In this document: positions 36,396-45,041 of the stretch, one piece after another
Numbering within the stretch: position 1 is the first letter of the stretch
How the letters are laid out: every line of letters starts with the position of its first letter
The notes under the pieces: generated by a model
Databases searched by the model: none
What the model was told of the DNA's origin: nothing
What the model saw: the letters and a program-made list of their open reading frames with translations, nothing else
NCBI GenBank assembly: GCA_014695345.1
Contig: JACJOC010000069.1
Coordinates: forward strand, 17,414 to 81,413
Reading direction: 5' to 3'
Source of the DNA: Cyanobacteria bacterium FACHB-471
GTDB taxonomy: Bacteria; Cyanobacteriota; Cyanobacteriia; Elainellales; Elainellaceae
DNA: 64,000 nt
Position numbers and translations under genes: made by a program

Positions 36396-37156
36396 TGTCA
36401 ACCTTGTCAACACATTTTGTTTCGCTAATCTAGACTCAACTGGCAATAATGTTTTGAGATACTAGGCAACCTGTCAACTTTGTCAACTTTGTCAACTTCG
36501 TTTCACCAAATGTTTGTTGCTTAATTCGAGAATTCTTTGTCAATTTGTCAATTCTTTACTGCTTATCTATCCCTAGTTGCTTGGGTTGAAACAAAGCCCT
36601 CTCTAGGTTCTTAGCTACGCTATATCTAGTGACGACTACTTTAAGCTAAAAATTTTGTTACTCAATCCTAGAATCTAGCGTCAATTTGTCAACTCTTCAT
36701 CACTTAGATAAGTGACAGGTCGGATGAAGTGAATCCCTAAATCGCTAAAAATAAAGCGGGGAAGGAGTTTCATGCTGTTAAGTCTACCTAGATTCACGTG
36801 AGATAGACCTAACCAAACCAGACAACGTAACTGGATTCTAGAATTTGTGTCAATTTTGTCAATTGTTAAGCAATTTAAACTTCTCGCAGATTTTTATCGG
36901 AATGAATTGGAGAAATTAGCCTACAAACGATCCTGCTGATCGAACTATCTCCTACATAGCGCGGCATTTGATAAAAACATACGACTGCTAGTACGTTTGT
37001 TTGATGTTAATAGATCCTAGAGACAAAGTTGTATGATTCTAGTCTCGTGCGGCAATTAAGAAATAATGGGGCGATTGCTATACTCCTACGGGTGAGCGGG
37101 CTAACCAATTCAGACTGGACAACGTAGGCTTGAAGTAAGTTTCTCTATATTGTCAA
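36396..37156. other. Iteron-bearing region, candidate replication origin
   Basis: Direct copies of TGTCAA(C/T)TT, all on the plus strand, fall in five tight clusters. They are two copies at 36396 and 36405, three at 36472, 36481 and 36490, two at 36538 and 36546, two at 36679 (degenerate) and 36687, and two at 36848 and 36857. A single copy at 37151 overlaps the start codon of the next gene. Within clusters the period is 8 or 9 bp. Most clusters are preceded by a CTAGAA or TTCTAG element. The region is AT-rich and has no ORF. It is bracketed by a divergent primase-fold gene and an HTH-protein gene. This is what an iteron-type plasmid origin looks like, but replication activity is inferred. 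Confidence 0.65.
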
Positions 37157-39207
37157 TTCCAACCACCGATTTTGATCTTCCGCGTTCAGGGTTATACTAT
37201 GCCGATGTGAATCGGTTCTGTGTAGCACCCGTGAATCAGCCTGATAACCTTGTCCTAGCCTCTACTCCTGTCTTGGCAGAGCCTCTTTCTCCCAACCTCA
37301 CGTCAGTTTCTCCAGATCAGACACAGGTACTAGATCTTGCTGCAAAATTAAAAGCAGACAAATCGTTTCTAAATCTAGTCCTGGTTAATGTTGCTACTGG
37401 AATCAATCAATTCAGACTGCATCTAGCAAACACACGGGGCAAAGATAGAGCAGATGCACGGAACCTCTACAGCGAGACAGAAAAGCTTGGCGTTCTGCAA
37501 AAACAAACACTCCTGAGAATTGAGCGCCGATTCCGCTCAGTGCTGAGAACGGATGAGTTTTGGAACCAAACAGCAAGCTGGATTTTAATCCGGCTTGACC
37601 AGTGGCAGCGAGAAGGGTTAATCCCATCTGACTGCTCAGTCGCAGGAATGTTATCACTAGAAGCTGGGGTTAACTTGACCGATAGTGATGAATGGCGTGA
37701 ATCATTAGTCGTGAGTGCCTGTGCTTTTCACACAGCGAGTCAATGGTTACGTTATTTAGATCTATCAGGGCAAAATACAGTTGAAATTGATAAATTGCTG
37801 GGTGTTCAATCTGTTGATGCTGTTATACGTGAGCCTTTATTTCAAGATACAGAATTTGAACGCGTAGCAACGGGTTATCCTATTCTCACAGGTGCCCAGG
37901 CCCTGATTAATTCGCAATGGGAAGATGGAGAATATCCCTATTGGCAGAAGCTCGTTGGGGAAGGGTTTATTCAGCATCAGATTGTTCGTCAAAGCCCCTC
38001 TAGTCAACAAATTGAGCTAGTTCCAGGCAAAGCTGCATGGGAGATTATTCAGCAGTTTGGACCGGAAGCTGCCTATGTATTTCTCATTTTTTCCTCCTAT
38101 GCGACCGATTCAGACGAGCCGTGGGCAGAGCAAATTCGCTTAAAGGGAACTGACCTGATCCGGCTCTTTGGTTGGGATAAGCGCACAGATATCACGATCG
38201 CCCAAAAACTCAAAAAGATTGGACATCTCGTAGAACTAGTCTGTAGCCTCTCCGTATTAGTCAAAAACATCAACATTGGCGCAAAACGATACAACGTTGA
38301 GCGGGGCGCAATGTGGATTTTAGAAGGGTTAGGCTATGCGGGTCAGTTAGCGCTGACAATGGATATTAACCAGCCAGATTCCCCAACCTACGAGGCAGGC
38401 GACCCCGATGAGTTATATATCAAGGTACGTCCTGGAGTTTGGACCGAAAAGTTTCTCAATGCCAGCGATGGTAGTGCCAAGGAAGCGCTCTTCCAATATG
38501 GCTATTTGGCAAAAAGTACGCTTCAAATTAATCCTTATCGCCAACGGTTAGCTTCAAAACTTGCCATTTTCCTGACAATCATGAGTCGGATTCGAGATGA
38601 TGGCCGCTATGAAGTGCAGACTCTACTAGAACGGCTAGAGCCAAAAGAACTCTTGGAGAATGTTCAGAAAGACCGACTACGCCGCGTTAAGTTGATCGAT
38701 CAGTGGGATAGTGCTTTACTCACTCTCAAAGAGTTAGGCTGGGAAATCGATTTTGATCCAGCAACCTATCCAGAAAGTATCCGACCTGCTTGGTCGTTGA
38801 GTGATGAGTCTGAGTCTGGGTCTGGGTCTGGGTATCGTCCCCGTAACTGGTTAGCAACCTGGTTGAAGGCGATCGTCATCATCAAACCTTCAGTAAAGAT
38901 TCAGGAAAAGCTCGGTGCCCATGCCCCTATTTCGTTAAAGCCTGAACGGACTCGTGTTCAGTCGCCAATGCTAACAAGTGATGCAATTCAGGCAGCACTC
39001 GATGCAAAAGGTATGACTAAAGCACAACTGGCAGATGCTCTACAAGTAGATCGTTCTCTGGTTACTCGTTGGCTAAAAGGGCAGCGAACAATTCAGCCTA
39101 AACATCTTGAACAAATTAAGATGTTGCTTGGAGATTTTGAACAGGATGTGAACGCTATATCTCAGAAAACAATGCCGCTAATCACCTACCATCTCACTAA
39201 CAGTTGA
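37150..39207 (+). CDS. Putative replication-initiator-like protein with C-terminal HTH
   Basis: A 685-residue protein without signal peptide. The C-terminal part (about 615-665) is a clear XRE-type helix-turn-helix (AIQAALDAKGMTKAQLADAL, then QVDRSLVTRWLKGQRTI). The central and C-terminal region (about 450-570) has a helical, winged-helix-like pattern (QRLASKLAIFLTIMSRIRDD, RVKLIDQWDSALLTLKELGW) that recalls plasmid initiator proteins, but I cannot assign a family. A Ser-Gly microrepeat (SESGSGSGY) sits near 565. The start is uncertain: the TTG at 37150 lies inside an iteron and the next candidates are a GTG at 37186 and much later ATGs. It is divergent from the primase-fold gene and ends at a strong terminator. 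Confidence 0.6.
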   Translation: MSIPTTDFDLPRSGLYYADVNRFCVAPVNQPDNLVLASTPVLAEPLSPNLTSVSPDQTQVLDLAAKLKADKSFLNLVLVNVATGINQFRLHLANTRGKDRADARNLYSETEKLGVLQKQTLLRIERRFRSVLRTDEFWNQTASWILIRLDQWQREGLIPSDCSVAGMLSLEAGVNLTDSDEWRESLVVSACAFHTASQWLRYLDLSGQNTVEIDKLLGVQSVDAVIREPLFQDTEFERVATGYPILTGAQALINSQWEDGEYPYWQKLVGEGFIQHQIVRQSPSSQQIELVPGKAAWEIIQQFGPEAAYVFLIFSSYATDSDEPWAEQIRLKGTDLIRLFGWDKRTDITIAQKLKKIGHLVELVCSLSVLVKNINIGAKRYNVERGAMWILEGLGYAGQLALTMDINQPDSPTYEAGDPDELYIKVRPGVWTEKFLNASDGSAKEALFQYGYLAKSTLQINPYRQRLASKLAIFLTIMSRIRDDGRYEVQTLLERLEPKELLENVQKDRLRRVKLIDQWDSALLTLKELGWEIDFDPATYPESIRPAWSLSDESESGSGSGYRPRNWLATWLKAIVIIKPSVKIQEKLGAHAPISLKPERTRVQSPMLTSDAIQAALDAKGMTKAQLADALQVDRSLVTRWLKGQRTIQPKHLEQIKMLLGDFEQDVNAISQKTMPLITYHLTNS

Positions 39208-39219
39208 GTTATGTATCAG

Positions 39220-39254
39220 AAAAAAGGAGGAGGGCTTGACCCTCCTCCTTTTTT
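39220..39254. terminator. Intrinsic terminator, bidirectional
   Basis: A 15-bp perfect stem AAAAAAGGAGGAGGG, five-base loop, complement ending TTTTTT. It lies 12 bp after the HTH-protein stop and 26 bp before the stop of the convergent calpain-like gene, and the A-run and T-run allow use on both strands. Confidence 0.92.
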
Positions 39255-39280
39255 ATTGAGTGACTGGCGCTATACAGCTA

Positions 39281-41062
39281 TTAACTTACGGAAGAATCCC
39301 AACTGCTGAAGTTTGCAGTCAATTCGTTCCAGGTTATATTCAATGTTCCAGGCTTGGAGGAACCATTTTCATATCCACCACTGACTCCCCAGGGATTGAA
39401 CAAGGTGAATTTTTGGGTGGATGAGTTGTAATCCGTTAATACATAAACATGATTGTAGACAACTGTAGAGGAAATTTGACCACTTGCTTTTGAATTGACA
39501 CCGATCATCTTGCCGGCTGCAAAGGCGTTGACCAAAGTATCAAAGTTTAGCGAATTGCGGATAGAAGAACTCTTTGCTGTGATGTCACGAATCGCATCTC
39601 CAAACCAACCGTTGTTGATGCCCTGATAAGAGTTGGAGTGGTCATTATTCCAGCGATACGTCCAGCCTGAAGAGTTGACTTGAGCGTAAGCTTTTTCTGC
39701 TAGAGCAACCCACAATTCAGTGGAGGTGCGATTGTAGTATCCACCTTGGCTAGCGTATGTGAACTGTCCTGACGAAGCGACGGGCAAATATTGGTCTACC
39801 GTGACGTAGTCAGCAACACCTTGATTAAAGAAGCGAACGGTGTAAGTGTTATCGCCATTATCAATAAACATATCTTGAATCGAATTGGGAGATCGTATCG
39901 CTGTTGCAGCTAAACCTCCTAAGAAATAGCAGTTGCTAGCTTTGCCCTGTTTGATGTCCTGGTAGCTCACACCATTTTGAAATAGGGAACCGTTTGCATA
40001 GCGATAGGTGTTGGCGGCAGCGGGGCGATCGCTTCCTAAAAACCACTTATTCACCAGCTTCTCAAGATGAACATCACTGCTACCTGCAAACAAATTCCCC
40101 AGTGCTTTCCCCTGATACTGTGAGTTTGCCTCATTGCTATTCACAACTTTGCTAGATAGAACTCGGACATGATCGTCCATTGCGACATAAGATTTGTCGC
40201 TAGTTAGAGTGCGGAGATCATTGAGTTCAGTGGAGTCAATTGCTCCTCCATCTTTTGCATCACGAAAGATAGTGATCATGTCATTCCGATCGAGCTTGCT
40301 ATCAAGGAAGCGAGATCGTGTAGCAAATCGCAGTCCAGCATCTCGAAGCGTATTACCAAACCAATCCTCTGTAGGGTCAGCTTCAGTTTTGTTATCAAAG
40401 AAATTGCTGGTTTTAGTGATATAGCCTGATTCGCTACCTAGTCCGCTACTGCCATAGCCGGAAAAGGGCGGATAGCTATCATTCCTTTCGCTGTCGTAGT
40501 AACTGTTAACCCGTAGCTTGTCTAAATTTTGAGTGGTACCTGTGTAGTTAACGGCTGAGGTGATTTGATAGGAGCCGGTATAACCTGAACTGTCTGAATT
40601 GCTGTGAGTAATTTGTTGTCCACTGCGGTAGCGATCGCTTGTGCTGTAGCCATAGCCTGTGTAGTAATCGCCATTGCCATAGCTGTATTTGAACGTGTAG
40701 CGCTGATAGCTTTTTACTGCAGAAGCAGACACACTCAATTGATATCCAACGTTGCCGCTACGGGGATAAACCCGAACGTAATAGGTCCCTGCATCTAATA
40801 CTTGATTGATTGCTTCACCTTGATTACTGCTACGCGTCGATCGCCTTGTAGGTTGACTTCTAGACTTACTAATCAACGCCATATCAGCGTTAGCATTCAA
40901 ACCTTTCAAGGCGAGTTTAACGCTGCTGCGCTTGCCTAATGTAAAGCTGTAGTAGTCGTTGGTATCAAGAGAGCCAACTCGATCTTTATAGGTTCTTGGT
41001 GTAGAAGTAAGGCTAATTTGTCTCGCTTGCTTGGGCGTATTGCCAGCGTAATCAGCAGCCAT
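39281..41062 (-). CDS. Calpain-like cysteine protease with N-terminal PPC-type domain
   Basis: A 593-residue protein. The N-terminal domain (about 1-115) is of the bacterial pre-peptidase (PPC) type: RVGSLDTNDYYSFTLGKRS and DAGTYYVRVYP. A Tyr/Ser/Gly-rich spacer (120-220) follows. The calpain-family catalytic domain (about 225-590) has all three active-site residues: Cys378 in GKASNCYFLGG, His538 in YNHVYVLTDY and Asn556 in FNPWG. No classical signal peptide is visible, although PPC domains usually belong to exported proteases. The target is unknown; classical calpains are calcium-dependent, but no EF-hand is obvious apart from an acidic DSKLDRNDMITIF stretch near 254-266 that resembles one. 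It is a single-gene transcript. Confidence 0.82.
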   Translation of the reverse strand: MAADYAGNTPKQARQISLTSTPRTYKDRVGSLDTNDYYSFTLGKRSSVKLALKGLNANADMALISKSRSQPTRRSTRSSNQGEAINQVLDAGTYYVRVYPRSGNVGYQLSVSASAVKSYQRYTFKYSYGNGDYYTGYGYSTSDRYRSGQQITHSNSDSSGYTGSYQITSAVNYTGTTQNLDKLRVNSYYDSERNDSYPPFSGYGSSGLGSESGYITKTSNFFDNKTEADPTEDWFGNTLRDAGLRFATRSRFLDSKLDRNDMITIFRDAKDGGAIDSTELNDLRTLTSDKSYVAMDDHVRVLSSKVVNSNEANSQYQGKALGNLFAGSSDVHLEKLVNKWFLGSDRPAAANTYRYANGSLFQNGVSYQDIKQGKASNCYFLGGLAATAIRSPNSIQDMFIDNGDNTYTVRFFNQGVADYVTVDQYLPVASSGQFTYASQGGYYNRTSTELWVALAEKAYAQVNSSGWTYRWNNDHSNSYQGINNGWFGDAIRDITAKSSSIRNSLNFDTLVNAFAAGKMIGVNSKASGQISSTVVYNHVYVLTDYNSSTQKFTLFNPWGVSGGYENGSSKPGTLNITWNELTANFSSWDSSVS

Positions 41063-41759
41063 AATTGTGTTCTCTTATTGAGTCGCTTGGTCATAATTTG
41101 CCCAAAATTGACATCTAGAACACGGGAAAAATCATGTTTTTTGTCCGAATTTATACTGGAATTTTTCTACTAATACTTATGTTATTTCCAGGGTAAATAC
41201 TGCAAGGACGTTACTTCCTAGCTGCAGTCAGACAATTTAGTGACTTATACTGAGGACGTTTATAAGGTATTCCTGTTCATGAACAGGAATTTGTTAAGTG
41301 GGCTTAGAGGTTTGGGAGGCGATCGCCATAAAGTATAATTTTTAACTTAGAGCCTAAGTAATAATATCAAAACGACCTTTTGCCATATCGGTATATTTCC
41401 TAAAGCAATTCTGTAGGTTTACTTAAACACAACTTTGTGAAACTCATGAATTCAATAAAACGCATACTCTCTCCAAGTAGAAATACGCTGTTATCGTGTT
41501 TCTACTTAAGAAGAAATACTTTTTGAATCAGCGATTGAATTGGAAACTAGTAATTCTGTGAGGTGAAAGTTACTGAGCTTGGCTATCAACCACATCTTGG
41601 GGTTGCTGTTACTGCTGCTACAAATCTGAGCCAGGCAGCCCACTTACTGCACTGGCACATCTCTCCAGTGAAGTAGGGCAAGAGCAAAGTAACATTAAAT
41701 TAAGTGCCTACAGTAAAACTTTATCGGGGCACAAGAAAGCCTCTTAGCGTCTCCAAATC
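41063..41759. other. Intergenic region between protease and ABC genes
   Basis: About 700 bp without a convincing ORF. It holds a perfect 22-bp palindrome (41269-41290) and an imperfect stem-loop (41475-41507, AAGTAGAAA ... TTTCTACTT). Promoters for both the minus-strand calpain-like gene and the plus-strand permease gene must lie here. Confidence 0.5.
41269..41290. promoter_or_regulatory. Perfect palindrome, possible operator
   Basis: ATTCCTGTTCA followed immediately by its exact reverse complement, with no spacer. The size and symmetry suit a homodimeric regulator. It lies about 200 bp upstream of the calpain-like start and 470 bp upstream of the ABC permease start. Confidence 0.45.
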
Positions 41760-43007
41760 ATGGCTTCTATTGCCCGCAAAAATTTGTTTGAAGACATCCC
41801 TCGCTTCCTGGTTGCCCAGGCGGGGATCGTTTTTGCAGTCAGCCTTGTGACAATTCAAACGGGCATTTTAGAAGGATTTACACGCTCTACCGTACAGCTA
41901 ATCGAAAATTCAAACGCTGATATCTGGGTTGCAGCTGAGGAGATGGTTCACTTTGAGTTGACTCAACCGTTGACTCTAGGGCAAGTTGCACAGGCACAGC
42001 AGTTGGCAGGAGTTAATCGGGCAGAGGCGCTGATGATTCAAAGCGGCAGGTGGCGCAGCACTTCTGGCGAGATTGCTCCTGTCAGGCTGATTGGTTATGA
42101 CCCAGATGGGCGGCTATTTAGGTTGTGGGACATAAAACAGGGCAATCAGAGCGACCTGAATGAACCCAACACGATCATGGTGGATGAGACAAATTTGCGA
42201 TCGCTTCAGCTAGATCCGGAAAACGGACGCGGCTCAATCAACTCCATTCCAGCCCGTGTTGTAGGGCAAACTCAGGGAACGCAATCGATTGCCACGAGTG
42301 CCTTCATCTTCACGTCCCTAGAAAATACGATGAACTATGTCAGCGCAGGCTTGACTTCTAATGTTCTCTGCGACGTGCAGCCGGGCGGTGCGCTGGAGTG
42401 CAGCACGGTGTATGAACGCTCTGACTCCCCTGCTGACCCCGCTGCTTCGCAGCCTCGGACCCTAACTTCGACCGACCCAATTTCATATGTGTTGGTGCGG
42501 GCAGAAGCGGGGCAAAATATCGAGATTCTAAAGCAGCAACTAGAAGATGAGCTAGTGGGTACGCAGGCTTACACCCAGACAGAAATGGCGGACCACACTC
42601 GTAGCTATTGGGAAAAGCGGACGGGCATTGGTTTTGTCTTGAGACTGGGAGCAGCTGTAGGAGTCGTTGTTGGGATGGTTGTCGTCGGACAGATTCTATA
42701 TGCGTCTGTCTCTGACCACATGAAGGAATTTGGCACCCTTAAAGCGATGGGAGCGTCTGATCGAGTCATTTACAGCATCATCATTGAGCAAGCCTTGTGG
42801 ATGGCAGTTTTAGGCTATGTCCCTAGCATGGCTTTTTGCTTAGGGTTGGGAGCGTGGACTTTTGCAACTCAGGGGATCACGATTCTCATTACTCCGCTCT
42901 CTGCCATCGGCATTTTAGGAATCACGATCGCCATGTGCGGTGGCTCTGCTCTATTTGCTATCCAGAAGGTGACTCATGTTGATCCTGCAATCGTTTTCAA
43001 AGCTTAG
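41760..43007 (+). CDS. DevC-type ABC exporter permease
   Basis: A 415-residue permease of the DevC/FtsX-like (MacB) class. TM1 lies near residues 18-40, a large extracytoplasmic domain spans 45-285, and three further helices are near 289-312, 338-362 and 375-400. The FtsX-like core reads DHMKEFGTLKAMGASDRVIY. In heterocyst-forming cyanobacteria DevBCA exports envelope glycolipid, and paralogues with the same plan export other compounds. The ATPase gene follows 220 bp downstream, but no HlyD-type DevB gene lies upstream, so the third subunit is missing or encoded elsewhere. Substrate unknown. Confidence 0.88.
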   Translation: MASIARKNLFEDIPRFLVAQAGIVFAVSLVTIQTGILEGFTRSTVQLIENSNADIWVAAEEMVHFELTQPLTLGQVAQAQQLAGVNRAEALMIQSGRWRSTSGEIAPVRLIGYDPDGRLFRLWDIKQGNQSDLNEPNTIMVDETNLRSLQLDPENGRGSINSIPARVVGQTQGTQSIATSAFIFTSLENTMNYVSAGLTSNVLCDVQPGGALECSTVYERSDSPADPAASQPRTLTSTDPISYVLVRAEAGQNIEILKQQLEDELVGTQAYTQTEMADHTRSYWEKRTGIGFVLRLGAAVGVVVGMVVVGQILYASVSDHMKEFGTLKAMGASDRVIYSIIIEQALWMAVLGYVPSMAFCLGLGAWTFATQGITILITPLSAIGILGITIAMCGGSALFAIQKVTHVDPAIVFKA

Positions 43008-43231
43008 TCCTTCAAGGCTGGGGTTGAGTGTAAAGAGTTTCTAATGAAAGCTTAATCAAGCTAGCTAGGGTGTCTAGGTACACTAAAAATAAAGTCGTAT
43101 GTGGCTGAAACTTGAAAAAACAATCTACTTAATCTGGATTAGGGCGACTTCGATGCGGATCTAACATTCTGGCGATTCGATTGCGATTTGTCTCTACTAC
43201 TTTAAAATTCACATCTCAACTACTGAAACGC

Positions 43232-43981
43232 ATGGCAGCTTCTCAAATTAATTTCACCGAGTTAGGTACCCGGTTTCAAAGAGGTTCTACGGCTCCAAGG
43301 CTAATCAACGAGCCTGCGATCGCCGCAAAAGGCATAGAAATGGTATACCACGCGGGTACCCAAAGCTTTCATGCGCTTCAAGATATCAATTTAGAAATCG
43401 CTAAAGGAAATATTCAACTGCTGATGGGTCCATCCGGATCAGGAAAGACAACTTTGCTGTCAATCCTGGCAGGAATTCTAACCCCAACCAGTGGCAGCGT
43501 GTTCCTGCTGGGCGAAGAGATTACACGTATGTCTCGGCAGCAGCTTTCTCGGTTCCGGCTAAGGAACATTGGCTTTATTTTTCAGGGATTTAACCTGTTT
43601 CCGGCACTGACGGCAGTCGAGAATATCGAGGTCATCCTAAAACTAAAGGGCTACCGAGTAGGGGCGGCTCATAAAGAAGCCTTATTTCTGTTGGAGCAGG
43701 TCGGGTTGGGAAACAAGGCAAAGAATTTGCCGCAAGATTTGTCAGGTGGACAAAAGCAACGGGTGGCGATCGCCCGTGCCCTGGCTGGTGATCCCCAACT
43801 CATCATGGCAGATGAACCTACAGCTGCGCTTGATTCTCAAAGTGGTCATGCTGTGATTGCGCTGTTGCGAAACTTGGCAAAAGAAGGCGGACGCAGTGTG
43901 CTGATGGTGACTCACGACTCTCGCATCATTGATGTCGCTGATCGGGTTGCGTACTTAGAAGACGGGATTTTGAAGCGGTAA
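43232..43981 (+). CDS. DevA/LolD-type ABC exporter ATPase
   Basis: An ATP-binding subunit of about 249 residues. All motifs are present: Walker A GPSGSGKTT, Q-loop FIFQGFNLFP, signature LSGGQKQRVAIARAL, Walker B LIMADEPTAALD and switch His in MVTHD. It pairs with the DevC-type permease upstream. I take the ATG at 43232; the frame is open to a TTG at 43181, which would add 17 residues. Its stop is eight bases from the stop of the convergent epimerase gene. Export of lipids, peptides or other envelope compounds is inferred from the family. Confidence 0.9.
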   Translation: MAASQINFTELGTRFQRGSTAPRLINEPAIAAKGIEMVYHAGTQSFHALQDINLEIAKGNIQLLMGPSGSGKTTLLSILAGILTPTSGSVFLLGEEITRMSRQQLSRFRLRNIGFIFQGFNLFPALTAVENIEVILKLKGYRVGAAHKEALFLLEQVGLGNKAKNLPQDLSGGQKQRVAIARALAGDPQLIMADEPTAALDSQSGHAVIALLRNLAKEGGRSVLMVTHDSRIIDVADRVAYLEDGILKR

Positions 43982-43988
43982 TAGACAT

Positions 43989-44945
43989 CTACCGCTTCAA
44001 AACTTCTCGGAGTGTTGCTTCGACCGAGCGAGGTTGCCAGCCCAGTTCTTGAACCGCTTTAGTTGCGTCTACCCGAACGCAGCGATCGTAGATGTAGTGA
44101 ACCCTTTCTCGGCTCAGTGGAGGTTGCCAGGAAAGTAGCCGTCCTACCGGATCAAGCAAATTTCCTAAAACCCGGACGATCGCTTTTGGCGCTTCCCCAG
44201 GTGGCGCGATCCCAGTTTCTTGACTGAGGAATTGAAACATTTCACGAGTCGTCATTTCCCCAGCAGAAAGGATGTAGTGGGAACCTGGCTGGGCTTTATC
44301 GGCAGCCAGCAGCATTGCTTCTACCAGATCGTCTACGTGGACGATCCCGGTGATGCGATCGCTCCCCGCCCACAGCTTCAGCCGCCCTTTGAGAAACTGG
44401 TCGATTACTGGGCCAAAGTGGGGATCATCTGCCCCAAAAATGCCTGACGGCATGACGCTAACGACAGGCAGACCCTCAGCCGCAAACTGATCGACTAGCT
44501 GCTGAGCCTGATATTTAGTGCGATCGTAGCCTGACGAAAACCCCTTTTGGGTACGCTGGAACGTTTCGTCGATCACTCGCCCCTGAGTGTCACCGTAAAT
44601 GCCAATCGTGCTGCAATAGACGACTTTAGACACGCCAGCTTGCTGGGCTGCCTGCATCACAGCACGAGTTCCTTCTACGTTGACCTGCTGCATTTTGGCT
44701 TCATCGACTACGCCCAGTTCTACATAGGCAGCCGTGTGAAATACAGCATCAACGCCCTGCATTGCGGCTTGCAGTGCTTGAGAGTCAGTCAGATCGCCAT
44801 AAGCCAATTGCACTTTACAGTCGGACAGACGAGACAAATCGCTAGATTTGCGTACCCAGCCTATGACGGTATCTCCTCGCTGTTCCAATGCCTTCACCAA
44901 ATGCGATCCGGTAAAGCCATTGGCTCCTGTGACCAATGCTTTCAT
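43989..44945 (-). CDS. NAD-dependent epimerase/dihydroflavonol-reductase-like protein
   Basis: A protein of about 318 residues of the extended short-chain dehydrogenase family. The Rossmann motif MKALVTGANGFTGSH is at the N-terminus, an AYGDLTD segment binds the adenine part, HTAAYVE follows, and the catalytic Tyr-Lys pair is in SSGYDRTKYQA. The C-terminal half is of the HpnA/dihydroflavonol-4-reductase type, so hopanoid or sugar-nucleotide related substrates are possible, but none can be assigned. I prefer the ATG at 44945, which starts directly with the Rossmann strand; an ATG 15 bases upstream is also in frame. Confidence 0.82.
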   Translation of the reverse strand: MKALVTGANGFTGSHLVKALEQRGDTVIGWVRKSSDLSRLSDCKVQLAYGDLTDSQALQAAMQGVDAVFHTAAYVELGVVDEAKMQQVNVEGTRAVMQAAQQAGVSKVVYCSTIGIYGDTQGRVIDETFQRTQKGFSSGYDRTKYQAQQLVDQFAAEGLPVVSVMPSGIFGADDPHFGPVIDQFLKGRLKLWAGSDRITGIVHVDDLVEAMLLAADKAQPGSHYILSAGEMTTREMFQFLSQETGIAPPGEAPKAIVRVLGNLLDPVGRLLSWQPPLSRERVHYIYDRCVRVDATKAVQELGWQPRSVEATLREVLKR

Positions 44946-45004
44946 TCTCTGCGTCCCCATTACTAACCCTGAGAATTAACCTGCTCCACAACCTGCTTAA
45001 AGAA

Positions 45005-45031
45005 GTTGGGTTACGCTTTGCTTCACCCAAC
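45005..45031. repeat. Short inverted repeat of common cyanobacterial type
   Basis: GTTGGGT and ACCCAAC enclose a short loop (TACGCTTTGCTTC). It fills the gap between two same-strand genes and may terminate the upstream transcript. Confidence 0.6.
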
Positions 45032-45041
45032 CTACGGCTGT

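Noticed and set aside
36396..37156. CRISPR array
   Set aside because: The repeats are only 6-9 bp, unevenly clustered, with no uniform spacers and no cas genes nearby.
34268..39254. Toxin-antitoxin or phage-defence system
   Set aside because: No toxin, nuclease or small antitoxin-like pair; the primase motifs and iterons fit replication better.
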